Shown: positions 1-9,574 of the stretch, in pieces
Numbering within the stretch: the stretch's first letter is position 1
Layout: every line of letters begins with the position of its first letter
NCBI RefSeq assembly: GCF_000193205.1
Contig: NC_015278.1
Coordinates: 310,001-374,000 of the forward strand
Length of the DNA stretch: 64,000 nt
Direction of reading: 5' to 3'
Source: Aerococcus sp. Group 1
Lineage (GTDB): Bacteria; Bacillota; Bacilli; Lactobacillales; Aerococcaceae
Made by a program: the position numbers and the translations under genes
The notes under the pieces: generated by a model
Databases searched by the model: none
What the model was told of the DNA's origin: nothing
Seen by the model: the letters and a program-made list of their open reading frames with translations, nothing else

Positions 1-1818
1 ACGAATGAGAACAGCGATAATGCTTCGGCAGATAGTGCAGTCGAAGAGAGCGTGGCTTCAGAGGACAAGGGGTCAGAAGAAAGCGCTAAGGAATCCAAGG
101 ATTCTAAAGCGGGAGAAGAGGCTGAGGAAGTTGACCCGGTCTACGGCGAAGAGAATGGCTTAGACTTAATCGAACTTCAAGACGACAAACCCGAAGTGGC
201 GCCGGTGCCTGTCAATAATGAACCCAACCGGATTGCCACCAACCTCCTGGAAGAAACCACGGATGCCATGGGCTTCAACTGGTATACCACTGACAAAATG
301 CCAGATGCCAAGGTGAAAGTGTCCAAGTCTGAAGATATGTCCGATCCAGTTGAATTCGCAGCGGAAGCGACCGAAGTGACTTCTGAATACGCCGAGCGCG
401 ACAAGGATGGCTACTATATCTATGCGGCGGCCACTAAGGACGAAGACGGTAACTTCATTGTCGACGAGAACGGGAAGCCGGAAGAAGTTGAAGGTTACTT
501 CACCGACGAACAAATTACCACCGATAACACCCAATGGACTTCTGAAGGGAGCTCCTTAGGTTACTTGGAACTCCAAGATGTGACCGAATACTCCTATAAG
601 GCTGAGGCCGATGACCTCGAACCCGACACCCAATACTACTACCAAGTGGGGTCTGACGAAGGTGGCTTTTCCAAGGTCGGTTCCTTTAGAACTTCCGGTG
701 AAAAGGGCCAGCCTTTCCAATTCATCCACTATACCGATACCCAGAATGCTTATTGGAATGCCAATGTCAACAACGAGGCCGCTTACGGGGCCGACACCCT
801 TTCCCATGCCCTAGAAGTGGCTCCTGACGCTGACTTTGCCCTCCATACTGGGGACTTTGTTGAGGTGGCCGAAGTGGAAGATGAGTGGGTAGACAACTTG
901 GACATGTCCCAAGACCAAAACCTTCATTTGCCTCATGCCTACACCCCAGGTAACCACGATGAATACACAGTTCTAGGGGATGAAAAGGACTTAACCGCCT
1001 TCAACGAACATACCAATGTCCCAGTGACCAATGACGTAGTGACAGGTGGCTCTTACTATTCTTATGACTACAACGGCGCTCACTTTGTGGTCCTAAACAC
1101 CAATGACAACAAGGAATCGGAAGATAATCCTGAACAAGGCGCCATCGGTAAGGAACAGATGGAATGGGCTAAGCAAGATATTCAAGAAGCTCGTGATAAT
1201 GGGGCTAACTGGATTATCCTGGCCTACCACAAGCCTATCTACTCGGCTTCCTACCATGCCCTCCAAGATGAGGATGTTCAAGTCACTCGGGAAGAATTCG
1301 CTAAACTAGCGGATGAACTCGATGTCGATGTGGTTCTCCAAGGTCACGACCACAACTTAACCCGGACCAAGTCCCTAGTTTACACTTCCGATAACTTTTC
1401 TTACGGTGAAGTCGAAGACACCGAAAAAGTCGAAAAAGATGGGGTAGAATACCACGTGAACCCAGAAGGCGTGACCTACATCATCCCGAACACCTCAGGA
1501 ACCAAAGCTTATGACGCCATCTATATGAAGGGGGCTGACCATGTCCACAAGGTTCGTCCTAAATTAGATTGGATGACTGAAGACGATGTGGAACTTTGGA
1601 ACGGTCTCTTCGATGTGGCTAAGCAACCCGATGACTCACCAAAATTCGACCACAAACACGAAAACTACCGTCAATCTCAAAATCAAAACTTCGCGGTTTA
1701 TACCGTCACCGAAGATGAATTCTTAATTGAATTCTATGAAATGAGTGGTAACCTCCACGAAGGTGAAGAACGGACCGTTGAATTAGTTGATTCTTACGGG
1801 ATTAAGAAGGATAAGTAG
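1..1818 (+). CDS. Purple-acid-phosphatase-like metallophosphoesterase, 5' end outside window
   Basis: The reading frame is open from base 1, so the true start lies upstream; a GTG at 52 is only an internal codon. The visible part starts with an acidic, Ser/Glu/Lys-rich low-complexity stretch typical of an exported protein's linker. A fibronectin-like purple acid phosphatase N-domain follows (to about residue 230), then a calcineurin-like metallophosphoesterase domain. Metal-binding motifs appear in order: YTDTQ, HTGDFVE, PGNHDEY, AYHKP and GHDHN. The family hydrolyses phosphate esters with a two-metal centre, and export is likely but the signal peptide is not visible. No LPXTG anchor follows; the protein ends in a basic KKDK tail. 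The substrate cannot be told from sequence. A terminator follows directly. Confidence 0.85.
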   Translation, partial: TNENSDNASADSAVEESVASEDKGSEESAKESKDSKAGEEAEEVDPVYGEENGLDLIELQDDKPEVAPVPVNNEPNRIATNLLEETTDAMGFNWYTTDKMPDAKVKVSKSEDMSDPVEFAAEATEVTSEYAERDKDGYYIYAAATKDEDGNFIVDENGKPEEVEGYFTDEQITTDNTQWTSEGSSLGYLELQDVTEYSYKAEADDLEPDTQYYYQVGSDEGGFSKVGSFRTSGEKGQPFQFIHYTDTQNAYWNANVNNEAAYGADTLSHALEVAPDADFALHTGDFVEVAEVEDEWVDNLDMSQDQNLHLPHAYTPGNHDEYTVLGDEKDLTAFNEHTNVPVTNDVVTGGSYYSYDYNGAHFVVLNTNDNKESEDNPEQGAIGKEQMEWAKQDIQEARDNGANWIILAYHKPIYSASYHALQDEDVQVTREEFAKLADELDVDVVLQGHDHNLTRTKSLVYTSDNFSYGEVEDTEKVEKDGVEYHVNPEGVTYIIPNTSGTKAYDAIYMKGADHVHKVRPKLDWMTEDDVELWNGLFDVAKQPDDSPKFDHKHENYRQSQNQNFAVYTVTEDEFLIEFYEMSGNLHEGEERTVELVDSYGIKKDK

Positions 1819-1860
1819 AGTGTAACTGGAACACGTTTTAAATAGACTGTGACAGCAGTC
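1819..1860 (+). repeat. Fragment of the intergenic hairpin-repeat family
   Basis: The stretch contains ctGGAACACGTTTTaaa followed by tagactGTGACAg. This is the same junction (GGAACACGTTTT or GGAGCAGGTTT, then AGAGTGYGACA) that ends and begins the hairpin repeats at 22.5, 48.2 and 59.8 kb. The hairpin body is missing here. Confidence 0.45.
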
Positions 1861-1871
1861 AAATTCATTAG

Positions 1872-1901
1872 AGTCGCTGGCAAAAGTCAGCGGCTTTTTT
1901 T
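1872..1901 (+). terminator. Rho-independent terminator after the phosphoesterase gene
   Basis: An 8-bp stem (AGTCGCTG / CAGCGGCT, one wobble pair) with an 8-base loop is followed by a run of T. Confidence 0.8.
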
Positions 1902-1942
1902 GTGGTGGCATGGGCGCAGCCGATATTGTTGAAATGGATTAA
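1901..1942 (+). pseudogene. Possible thiolase 3'-end remnant
   Basis: Read in frame, this stretch gives CGGMGAADIVEMD and a stop. It resembles the thiolase C-terminal motif C-x-GGGMGAA-x-x-x-E and the clearer thiolase tail at 11665-11808 (GGGMGAVGTIEMTD). It is short, so chance similarity is possible. It begins inside the T-run of the preceding terminator, so it is not an expressed gene. Confidence 0.35.
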
Positions 1943-2069
1943 AAATTAGAAGAAAAAGGTAAATCATGGATAAGGTTGGAATTTAACCTCCTGATCTCTT
2001 TTTTGTAATTTTAAGAGTGGATGAGTTATATTTTGTAAAAGCTTTGTGAGGCTGCGATAAAGGGAGATC

Positions 2070-2120
2070 ATGAGAAAAAAGGATTTACTAGAAAAGTTGA
2101 ATCCTCTTTCTTATATATAA
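2070..2120 (+). CDS. Tiny 16-codon ORF with good ribosome site
   Basis: ATG at 2070 is preceded by AAGGGAG at good spacing and encodes MRKKDLLEKLNPLSYI before TAA. It may be a leader peptide of the following operon or the decayed start of a lost gene. No family is recognised. Confidence 0.25.
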   Translation: MRKKDLLEKLNPLSYI

Positions 2121-2176
2121 TGAATATATCGATTGCTTTCGAGCAAGATATAATTTTTAGGCAGGGAGATGAATTG

Positions 2177-3370
2177 ATGGAAATATCGAAATTTTATGAT
2201 TTAGTGTCGAATGGTGAAAATGATAGAGTGGATTATAAAAAGAAGTGGTACACAAAAGATAAGAAAATTGATTTAGTGATTGATATCTTAAATTTTGTAA
2301 ATACAGTTCATCATGAAGACTGTTATATTATTATTGGAATAGAAGATGAATCGAAGGAGATTGTAGGAATAGATACCAATGACGAAAACCGATTGCAGGC
2401 AGAAGATGTTACTGATCATTTAAGAAATTTATCTTTATCCGGAAACTATATCCCTGAAATTGAAGTGTCATCAATAGAAATTGAAGATAAAATTTGTGAC
2501 ATTATTACTATATATAATACAGATCATACGCCTATTTATTTAATGAAGGACTATCGTAACGGAAGGAGAATTATAGGAGCAGGGCAGATACTATCACGAA
2601 ATCAGGGGTCAAATACACCAATTGATCGAACAGCTCCAGATTATATACTTGAAAAATTGTGGAGAAAAAGATTCCATTTGGATAAAGATATAAAAGATCG
2701 ATATAACTCAGTTTTAAAAGATTATAATAATTGGACGTTTGTTGATTCTTTTAATGGTAATCCAGCAAGATTTATTTACAATCTAGATCCAAATTTTTAT
2801 ATTGATTTAATAGATGATATGTCAGGAAGAGATCAGTTTCAGCCTATAAGTTTGAACGCTGTTCGACTTAAAATTACATGGAAATTAGCTCGTCTTAAAT
2901 ATAATCATCTAGAAATTGAATCTAAATTAATATACTGGATGGATGATGCTCGTTTTCTCCAGGTATGCCCATATACAGGTTTTGTTTCTGGAGCTCAAGA
3001 GTCTTTCAGCTATGAATATTTTATTGCAGATAGCATAGCTTTTAACCTGAATGAATTGCTTTGGAAATGTCCCTCATCGCTAAATCATCATTATTTGTAT
3101 GAGCAGAAAAATAGAATTATGAAATCAGTTGTCATTTACTCTAGCCTAGAAGAAAAGCGGATAGTAGAGAGTGATGTTTCAGCACAATTTAATTTACAGA
3201 AAAATATTGAAGCAACTGAAGAAGAAATTAAGACGGTTGAAGAAAGGATAGATATAGATATCAATAATGCTAATAACGAATATAATTGGGCTAAGAATTA
3301 CATTGAGCAGAATAAATTAGGAAGACTTATAAACAGTTACATGGAGGAAAATGATGATTCTAAAAAATAG
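2177..3370 (+). CDS. AlbA_2 (Schlafen-type) domain protein, first gene of type III RM operon
   Basis: The protein has 397 residues from ATG 2177. That start is preferred over an in-frame codon at 2120 because AGGGAGA lies 7 bases before it. The N-terminal ~130 residues match the AlbA_2 / Schlafen AAA_4 fold: an early Asp-Tyr-Lys segment (RVDYKKKW), then FVNTVHHEDCYIIIGIED, which corresponds to the usual 'AN..GG.i.iGV.d' core, then a Thr-Asp-His-Thr-Pro strand. The middle is unrecognised, and the C-terminal ~60 residues are a charged predicted coiled coil. AlbA_2 domains are known in putative DNA- or RNA-binding regulators and in phage-defence proteins. The gene lies 41 bp before the PIN-like gene and is AT-rich compared with the core genes. 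A role in defence or regulation of the RM system is inferred from context only. Confidence 0.75.
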   Translation: MEISKFYDLVSNGENDRVDYKKKWYTKDKKIDLVIDILNFVNTVHHEDCYIIIGIEDESKEIVGIDTNDENRLQAEDVTDHLRNLSLSGNYIPEIEVSSIEIEDKICDIITIYNTDHTPIYLMKDYRNGRRIIGAGQILSRNQGSNTPIDRTAPDYILEKLWRKRFHLDKDIKDRYNSVLKDYNNWTFVDSFNGNPARFIYNLDPNFYIDLIDDMSGRDQFQPISLNAVRLKITWKLARLKYNHLEIESKLIYWMDDARFLQVCPYTGFVSGAQESFSYEYFIADSIAFNLNELLWKCPSSLNHHYLYEQKNRIMKSVVIYSSLEEKRIVESDVSAQFNLQKNIEATEEEIKTVEERIDIDINNANNEYNWAKNYIEQNKLGRLINSYMEENDDSKK

Positions 3371-3411
3371 TTAGTAGATAGTGATTTAGTTTGGGAGTAG
3401 GGGGAGAACCT

Positions 3412-4557
3412 ATGGATGATACTTCTTTTTTATTGACGTCGTCCCTTGAGGAAATTATTTCTTCTGGATTGATAAATGAAAAACGTATTTTATTTGATTT
3501 CAATGAAGAACATCAAAATGCATTCTTATCAAATAAAATTCCCTCGGGAAAATATAAGCTTAATAGTATAATGGATTTTTCTAAAGCCAAGATTATTAGC
3601 AAAAAGATAATGAAAAGCGGGTATGTTAATATTAGTTATATGCTATCTCTAGACTCGAATGTACTCGGTGACTTAAAAAAATCTCTAGAAGAAAACATAA
3701 ATACTGATTTGTTATCGATGATAACCCTGGCTAAAAATGAAAATATGGTATTGGATTTTAATCCATATTTAGTAGAAAGTATTCTCAATAATTATATTTT
3801 TGAAGATGAAGTATTGTATAAAAGTATTGAAGCATTTAATACGGCTGATTCCTTTAACCCTATACGTGAGGATTGTTTACGGGATACTTATGAACGTCAT
3901 CGAGAGTACATATTGAGAGATACAGAATCTAAGTTTAATGCAATAAAAAAGAACTATAATCCTAGTAATTTAAAGGCTGTACGTGACTATTATTATTATG
4001 CATATGTTCTTTTATTAAAAACTTTTTTAATTAAATTTGATACTAAAATAAAATCGAACAATAAAAAAATAGATGCATTAATTGAATTCATTACGAGTAA
4101 CTTAGGGATTTACGGTGAAAACGAATTTGTGATTGCTGTATTTGGAATTAGAAATCATAAGACATTATCTAAATTTCTATCACTACAGCTTAATTCAAAA
4201 CATAAATTAGACAAAATCCGAGGAATGGCTTGGGATCTAGCACATATAAGATATTTAGAAATGATGATGATGGCAAAGACTAATATTCAAACTATTTGTC
4301 TACCTTATTTTTTATCAGCAGATAAAGGCTTATCTCAATCTATTAGCTTAAATCCAGTAAAGCGAATCATAATTACACTTTCCAATGAGGGTAATCGAGC
4401 AACCTTTAGACGAAGGTATAATGCTGAAAATATTGGTTTAAAGAAACCACAAATTGATAAAATCAAAGAATGGCGATTTTCTAAGAAAGAACAACTGACT
4501 ATTTCAGAATATAAGACTCTTTCGTTAGAATTAGAAAAAGAATTTGATGCTATATAA
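3412..4557 (+). CDS. Uncharacterised protein with PIN-like acidic motifs, second gene of RM operon
   Basis: The protein has 381 residues. ATG 3412 is chosen because AGGGGGAGA precedes it; a TTG at 3391 has no such site. No family is confidently recognised. Several acidic motifs recall PIN-fold nucleases: LSLDSNVLGDL (first Asp plus Asn), NPYLVESIL (Glu), GMAWDLAHIRYLE (Asp/Glu pair) and FLSADKGL, which looks like the late 'taDkgL' Asp. PIN proteins use such a set to bind Mg and cut RNA, but the assignment here is by eye only. The gene ends 16 bp before mod and shares its strand and AT-rich codon use, so it is probably co-transcribed with the restriction system as an accessory or abortive effector. 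Confidence 0.55.
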   Translation: MDDTSFLLTSSLEEIISSGLINEKRILFDFNEEHQNAFLSNKIPSGKYKLNSIMDFSKAKIISKKIMKSGYVNISYMLSLDSNVLGDLKKSLEENINTDLLSMITLAKNENMVLDFNPYLVESILNNYIFEDEVLYKSIEAFNTADSFNPIREDCLRDTYERHREYILRDTESKFNAIKKNYNPSNLKAVRDYYYYAYVLLLKTFLIKFDTKIKSNNKKIDALIEFITSNLGIYGENEFVIAVFGIRNHKTLSKFLSLQLNSKHKLDKIRGMAWDLAHIRYLEMMMMAKTNIQTICLPYFLSADKGLSQSISLNPVKRIIITLSNEGNRATFRRRYNAENIGLKKPQIDKIKEWRFSKKEQLTISEYKTLSLELEKEFDAI

Positions 4558-4573
4558 TTAAAGGAGATATAAC

Positions 4574-6588
4574 ATGACAAAGCATGTCCCAAGTGGGTCA
4601 CCAGATCTTACTCAAATGAATATTAATAAGTTGAAAGAATTATTCCCAGAAGCCATTACAGATGGTGGAAAGATCGATTTTGAAACTTTGCAAACCATTC
4701 TAGGTGAAGAAATTGATGATGAAGGGGAAAGCTATTCCTTTACTTGGCCAGGTAAACGTGAATCTATCTTAGGATCACAGCTCCCTTCTAAAGGGACATT
4801 GCGTCCTAACATTGATAAGAGTAAGGATTTTGACCATACGGAGAACCTTTATATTGAAGGGGATAATTTGGAGGTTTTAAAACTCTTGCAAAAATCTTAT
4901 AACAGTAAGGTAAAAGTGATCTATATCGATCCACCTTATAATACGGGAAACGATTTTATTTATAAGGACAACTTTCGTGAGGGAGTGAAGAATTACTTAG
5001 AACAAACAGGTCAGGTAGACTCCAATGGTAATTTACTTTCTACTAATTCGGAAAGTAATGGGCGTTTTCATACGAATTGGTTAAATATGATGTATCCAAG
5101 GCTTCGGTTAGCACGAAATCTTTTGACCATGGATGGAGTAATACTTATATCAATTTCAGATAAAGAAGCGGCAAATTTGAAGCATATTTGCGATGAAATA
5201 TTTGGAGAGAAAAATTTCATAGAAAATTTTGTATGGGTAATATCAGGAAATACCGATAACCAAGACCCTATAATTAGAAATCATGAATATATACTATGTT
5301 ATGCAAAAAATGCAAAAAAAGTAGCTATAAACAATGTTATTGATCCAAATATACCTGAAAATTCCAAAGTCAGAAGAAATTTTGTACAAAATTCTATTAT
5401 TAAAAATGGTTCTAAAAATCCACCAAGTTTGATTAAATTACCTAAAGGTTTTCCTGCGAGAATAGAAAGTAAAGTTTTCAAAAAAACTGATAATTTAGAG
5501 CAAGTAATAAAAGAAATAAATCGAGTTGGGTATATTTCAAGGAGTATAACTAAAAAGTTTAAATTACACTATCCTTTACATTCTGAAAATTTAATAATCG
5601 AGAACTTTAAGTTACAGAATGATATTGATGTATATTCTGGCTGGGCAAATAATAAAAAATTGGAAGAATTTATCGATAATAGCTGCAAACCAATTTTAAA
5701 TGAAGATGGAAGTGAAATAGAATTTTATTTAACAAGTACTGGCACAATTGAATATATGAAGAAAGGAAGAGAATCGCAACACATCTTAACAGTCTTACAC
5801 AATATGGGAACAACAGAAAAAGAAAAATACGAATTGGAAAATATGGGGTTATCATTTGATTTTCCAAAGCCAAAAAACTCATCGAATATCTATTATCGAT
5901 ATTTTCAAATTCTAGCGATATAATTCTTGATTTTTTTTCTGGTTCAGCAACCACAAGTCAAGCCTTAATTAATTTAAATATTGAAGATAAGAACAGCAGA
6001 AAATTTATTTGTGTGCAAATGTCTGAAAAAATAGAAGAATCCGATAATGAGTATAGTTCACATATTTCAACCATCACCGATATCGGTTCCGAACGTATCC
6101 GCCGCGCTGGTGATAAAATAATTGATGAACATCCAGAACTAGCTGACACTTTGGATATTGGTTTCAAATACCTTCAACTCGACAAGTCTAATATACGTGA
6201 ATGGAATCCAGATTTTGAGGATTTAGAAAATGACAAGGTAGATTTATTTGAAGATGTTTTTATAGAGGGACGATCTGAATTAGATATTGTCTACGAGATC
6301 ATGTTGAAGAATGGCTTGGAATTGACTCTACCTGTAACTACTTTCGAAGTTGAGGGCAAGACAGTTTATGATATTGCTCATGGTTCACAGTTTATCTGCT
6401 TGGCTAATGGAATAGATATGGATGTGGCTGAAGCGATTATTGCCAAGCGTAATGCCTATGATCCACAGCTGATTTCAGGTGTTGTGTTTAAAGATAAAGG
6501 CTTTTTAGGAAATGATGCGATGAAGTTGAATGTTATCCAAGCTTTGGTTGATGCGGATTTCGCTGAAGAAGCTATTCAAACGATTTAG
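4574..6588 (+). pseudogene. Type III restriction-modification methyltransferase Mod, frameshifted
   Basis: ATG 4574 has AAGGAGATATAAC in front. The first frame (4574-5923) carries the N-terminal region and the catalytic motif DPPYNTGNDF (residues ~119-128), then the central target-recognition region. At the six-A run 5872-5877 the reading frame is lost. From 5878 the next frame continues the family pattern without a gap (KLIEYLLSIF...DIILDFFSGSATT) to the stop at 6588. Seven A residues would give one 672-codon gene of normal type III Mod size. Mod is a beta-class adenine methyltransferase, so DPPY lies before the AdoMet-binding FxGxG-type motif (FFSGS, 5932-5946). The break removes that motif, so the truncated product should be inactive. 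It may be an OFF phase, a real mutation or a sequencing error. Confidence 0.85.
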
Positions 6589-6598
6589 GAGGTAGAAC

Positions 6599-9574
6599 AT
6601 GAAAATTCAATTTGAAGACTTGGACTACCAAAGACAGGCGATTGATTCCATTCTTCATGTTTTTGATGGGCACAAGGCTCGGCAATCAAATTTTACGATT
6701 GGAGGAAGCTATGCTCAATACCATCTCTTAAATGAGTATGGGGTCAGCAATCAGATTATTTTTAATCCTAATCGTTTACTTGACAATGTCCAGCAGATCC
6801 AGATTGCCAACCAGCTTCCTCTAACTGAGCGGGTACCCGCTGGCTTTCCCCAATTTAATATTGAAATGGAAACTGGAACGGGAAAGACCTTTGTTTATTT
6901 GAAATCTATCTTGGAGATGAATCAGAAATATGGATTTACCAAATTTATTATTGTAGTCCCTTCAATTGCAATAAAGGAGGGGGTCTTTAAGTCCATTGAG
7001 ATGACGCGTGAGACCTTCAAGAAGACGATGAATGGGATGATCTACCGGGCCTTCATGTATGATTCAAGTAAACTAGAGAATGTGGGTGGCTTCGCTCGAA
7101 ATGAGACCGTAGAGATCATGGTAATTAACATTCAATCCTTCTCTAAGCGTGGAAAGGCAAATGATAATCTAAATATTATCTACCGAGATGATATGGATAG
7201 TATGAATGGAATTCGTCCGATTGATCTGATTGCAGAGACCAATCCAGTGGTTATTATTGATGAACCTCAGAGTGTGGATAATACGGAAAATGCCAAGGAG
7301 GCGATTGCGGCTCTGAACCCTTCTGTTGCCTTCCGTTTTTCAGCCACTCATAAGCAAGAATTTCCCTTGCTTTATAAATTAGGTCCTGTGGAAGCTTATC
7401 AGAAAGAATTAGTGAAGCAAATCGAAGTAGCTGGTTTTAGTGAGGATATCGACCCAAATGAAGCATATTTTAAACTGGTCGATATAAAGGCGACAAAGAA
7501 AACCATTAGCGCTACAGTAGAAATGAATGTGCGGACTAAGAATGGTGTCGAACATAAGCAGAATGTTAAACTCAAGCAAGATGACGACCTCTATCTCAAG
7601 TCTAAACGGCTAGAGCCCTATGAGTCACTCGGTTTTGTGCGGGCAATTTCAGCAGAACCTGGAAACGAATATATTGAATTATCTGGCGGGAAGGAAATTT
7701 ATCGACTAGATGAAGCTGAGCGAGATGACCGATTGCTTAAACGAGCTCAGATCCAGAAGACGATCGAAGAACACCTCGATAAAGAGCTACAATTAAATCC
7801 AAAAGGAATTAAGGTTCTAAGCCTCTTCTTTATTGACCAGGTAGATAAGTATCGTCAGTATGATGAGAATAATGAAGCGATTAAGGGAGAATATGCTAGA
7901 ATTTTTGAAGAAGAGTATCGAGCTCTTATTCAAAGAGAGAAGTACCAAAGCTTAAGAGATCGTGAAGTGCCAGTAGAAGAGGTTCATGATGGTTACTTTG
8001 CGGTGGATTCAAAGCAACGGATTAAGAACACAGGCGGTGCTTCTAAAGATGATGAATCTGCCTATCAAATTATTATGAAGGATAAGGAAGACCTGCTCAC
8101 CTTCTATGACGAGAAAAAAGGAAATACTAAACGTGCGAATAAATTACGTTTTATTTTCTCCCATTCAGCGTTGAAGGAAGGCTGGGACAATCCCAATGTC
8201 TTTCAGATCTGTACTTTAGTAGAAACTAAGGATACGTTGACCAAACGACAAAAAATTGGTCGTGGCTTAAGGATTGCAGTCAACCAAGAAGGCGAACGTG
8301 CACCAGGTTTTGAGACCAATGTTTTGACTGTTATGGCCAATGAAAGTTACCAGCAGTTTGCGACTGACTTGCAGCAAGAATATGAAAGTGAAGGGGTTCA
8401 ATTTGGTCTCTTTACCGATAATATCTTCTCTTCTTTAATTGTGGAAGAGCGTGCTGACGGAACCAAAAGCGCTTTAGGACTAGAAAAATCTCAACTTCTT
8501 GTCCAGTATATGCAAGATGAGGGATATATAGATAAGAAGCGCAAGGGAACAGAGAAATTAGCCCAAGATCTTAAGGATCAAAGTTTCAAGGTTCCAAAAG
8601 AAATTGCCCAATTAGCAACAGGCATGTCTAATCGAGTGATTCAGGCCATTGAAGAGAAGTTTAATTCTGATAAGGTTGAAGTCAAGGACCGACGGAAACG
8701 GGTATCTGTTAAACTAAACAAGCAGGCATTGACAGGCCCCTTCCTTGACTTATGGCGACGTATTAATGAAAAAACACGCTATTCTATTTCATTTGATTCT
8801 GAACGCTTTATTAAAGAAGTCTCTAATGAATTATCGCTCGAGTTACAGGTGAAACGCCGCCGAATCGACTATTCTAAAGCCCAAGTTGGGATTGCTGAAG
8901 CAGGGATTGATTTCGTTGAAGAAGAATCAGGAGCTTATTCGAGCGTAGACAAGGTATACACAGAAGTCCCTGATATTTTGACTTATCTTCAGAATGAAAC
9001 ACGGTTGACACGGCAAACGATTATTAAGATCCTTAAGAAAAGTGATACCTTGCGTGATTTTAAGCGGAACCCTCAAGAATATATGACAGAAGTCGCTCGC
9101 ATTATTAACGCTCATAAACGAGTGGTAATGGTAGACGGCATTAAATATGAAAAAATAGGAGAGACCTACGATCAAAGTTTGCTGAAAGCTGATGAAATTG
9201 ACCAGTATGAAGATAATACACTAAAAGTACATGATGATCGCTATCCTTATAATTATGTTGTTTATGATTCAAATATTGAGCGTAATTTTGCCTTGGAATG
9301 TGAGCGAGACAGGAACGTGAAGTGTTACATCAAATTACCGAGTAACTTTAAAGTTCCAACACCACTAGGTAACTACAATCCCGATTGGGCGGTCTTGATA
9401 GAGCAGGATGAAGAAGATAAGTTATACTTTGTGGTAGAAACTAAGGGAACAACCGACCCCACTCAATTGCGTTCAGCAGAACTTGCTAAAATTAAATGTG
9501 GCCGTAAGCATTTTGAAGTATTAGATTCGGGATTAGCTTTCAAAGTGTCTACTAACTTTAAGGGACTTTATTGA
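6599..9574 (+). CDS. Type III restriction enzyme, Res subunit
   Basis: The protein has 991 residues, full length for type III Res. The start is 10 bp after mod, with GGAGGTAGAAC in front. An N-terminal superfamily 2 helicase motor has Walker A METGTGKT (~90-97), Walker B IIDEPQ (~220), a SAT motif (FSATH), and late motifs GWDNP (~527) and QKIGRGLR (~552). The C-terminal PD-(D/E)xK nuclease has PDWAV (~927) and VVETKG (~945). Res cuts DNA after ATP-driven communication between two inversely oriented sites and needs Mod for site recognition. With mod frameshifted, Res would have no partner in this state. All visible catalytic motifs are intact. Confidence 0.95.
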   Translation: MKIQFEDLDYQRQAIDSILHVFDGHKARQSNFTIGGSYAQYHLLNEYGVSNQIIFNPNRLLDNVQQIQIANQLPLTERVPAGFPQFNIEMETGTGKTFVYLKSILEMNQKYGFTKFIIVVPSIAIKEGVFKSIEMTRETFKKTMNGMIYRAFMYDSSKLENVGGFARNETVEIMVINIQSFSKRGKANDNLNIIYRDDMDSMNGIRPIDLIAETNPVVIIDEPQSVDNTENAKEAIAALNPSVAFRFSATHKQEFPLLYKLGPVEAYQKELVKQIEVAGFSEDIDPNEAYFKLVDIKATKKTISATVEMNVRTKNGVEHKQNVKLKQDDDLYLKSKRLEPYESLGFVRAISAEPGNEYIELSGGKEIYRLDEAERDDRLLKRAQIQKTIEEHLDKELQLNPKGIKVLSLFFIDQVDKYRQYDENNEAIKGEYARIFEEEYRALIQREKYQSLRDREVPVEEVHDGYFAVDSKQRIKNTGGASKDDESAYQIIMKDKEDLLTFYDEKKGNTKRANKLRFIFSHSALKEGWDNPNVFQICTLVETKDTLTKRQKIGRGLRIAVNQEGERAPGFETNVLTVMANESYQQFATDLQQEYESEGVQFGLFTDNIFSSLIVEERADGTKSALGLEKSQLLVQYMQDEGYIDKKRKGTEKLAQDLKDQSFKVPKEIAQLATGMSNRVIQAIEEKFNSDKVEVKDRRKRVSVKLNKQALTGPFLDLWRRINEKTRYSISFDSERFIKEVSNELSLELQVKRRRIDYSKAQVGIAEAGIDFVEEESGAYSSVDKVYTEVPDILTYLQNETRLTRQTIIKILKKSDTLRDFKRNPQEYMTEVARIINAHKRVVMVDGIKYEKIGETYDQSLLKADEIDQYEDNTLKVHDDRYPYNYVVYDSNIERNFALECERDRNVKCYIKLPSNFKVPTPLGNYNPDWAVLIEQDEEDKLYFVVETKGTTDPTQLRSAELAKIKCGRKHFEVLDSGLAFKVSTNFKGLY

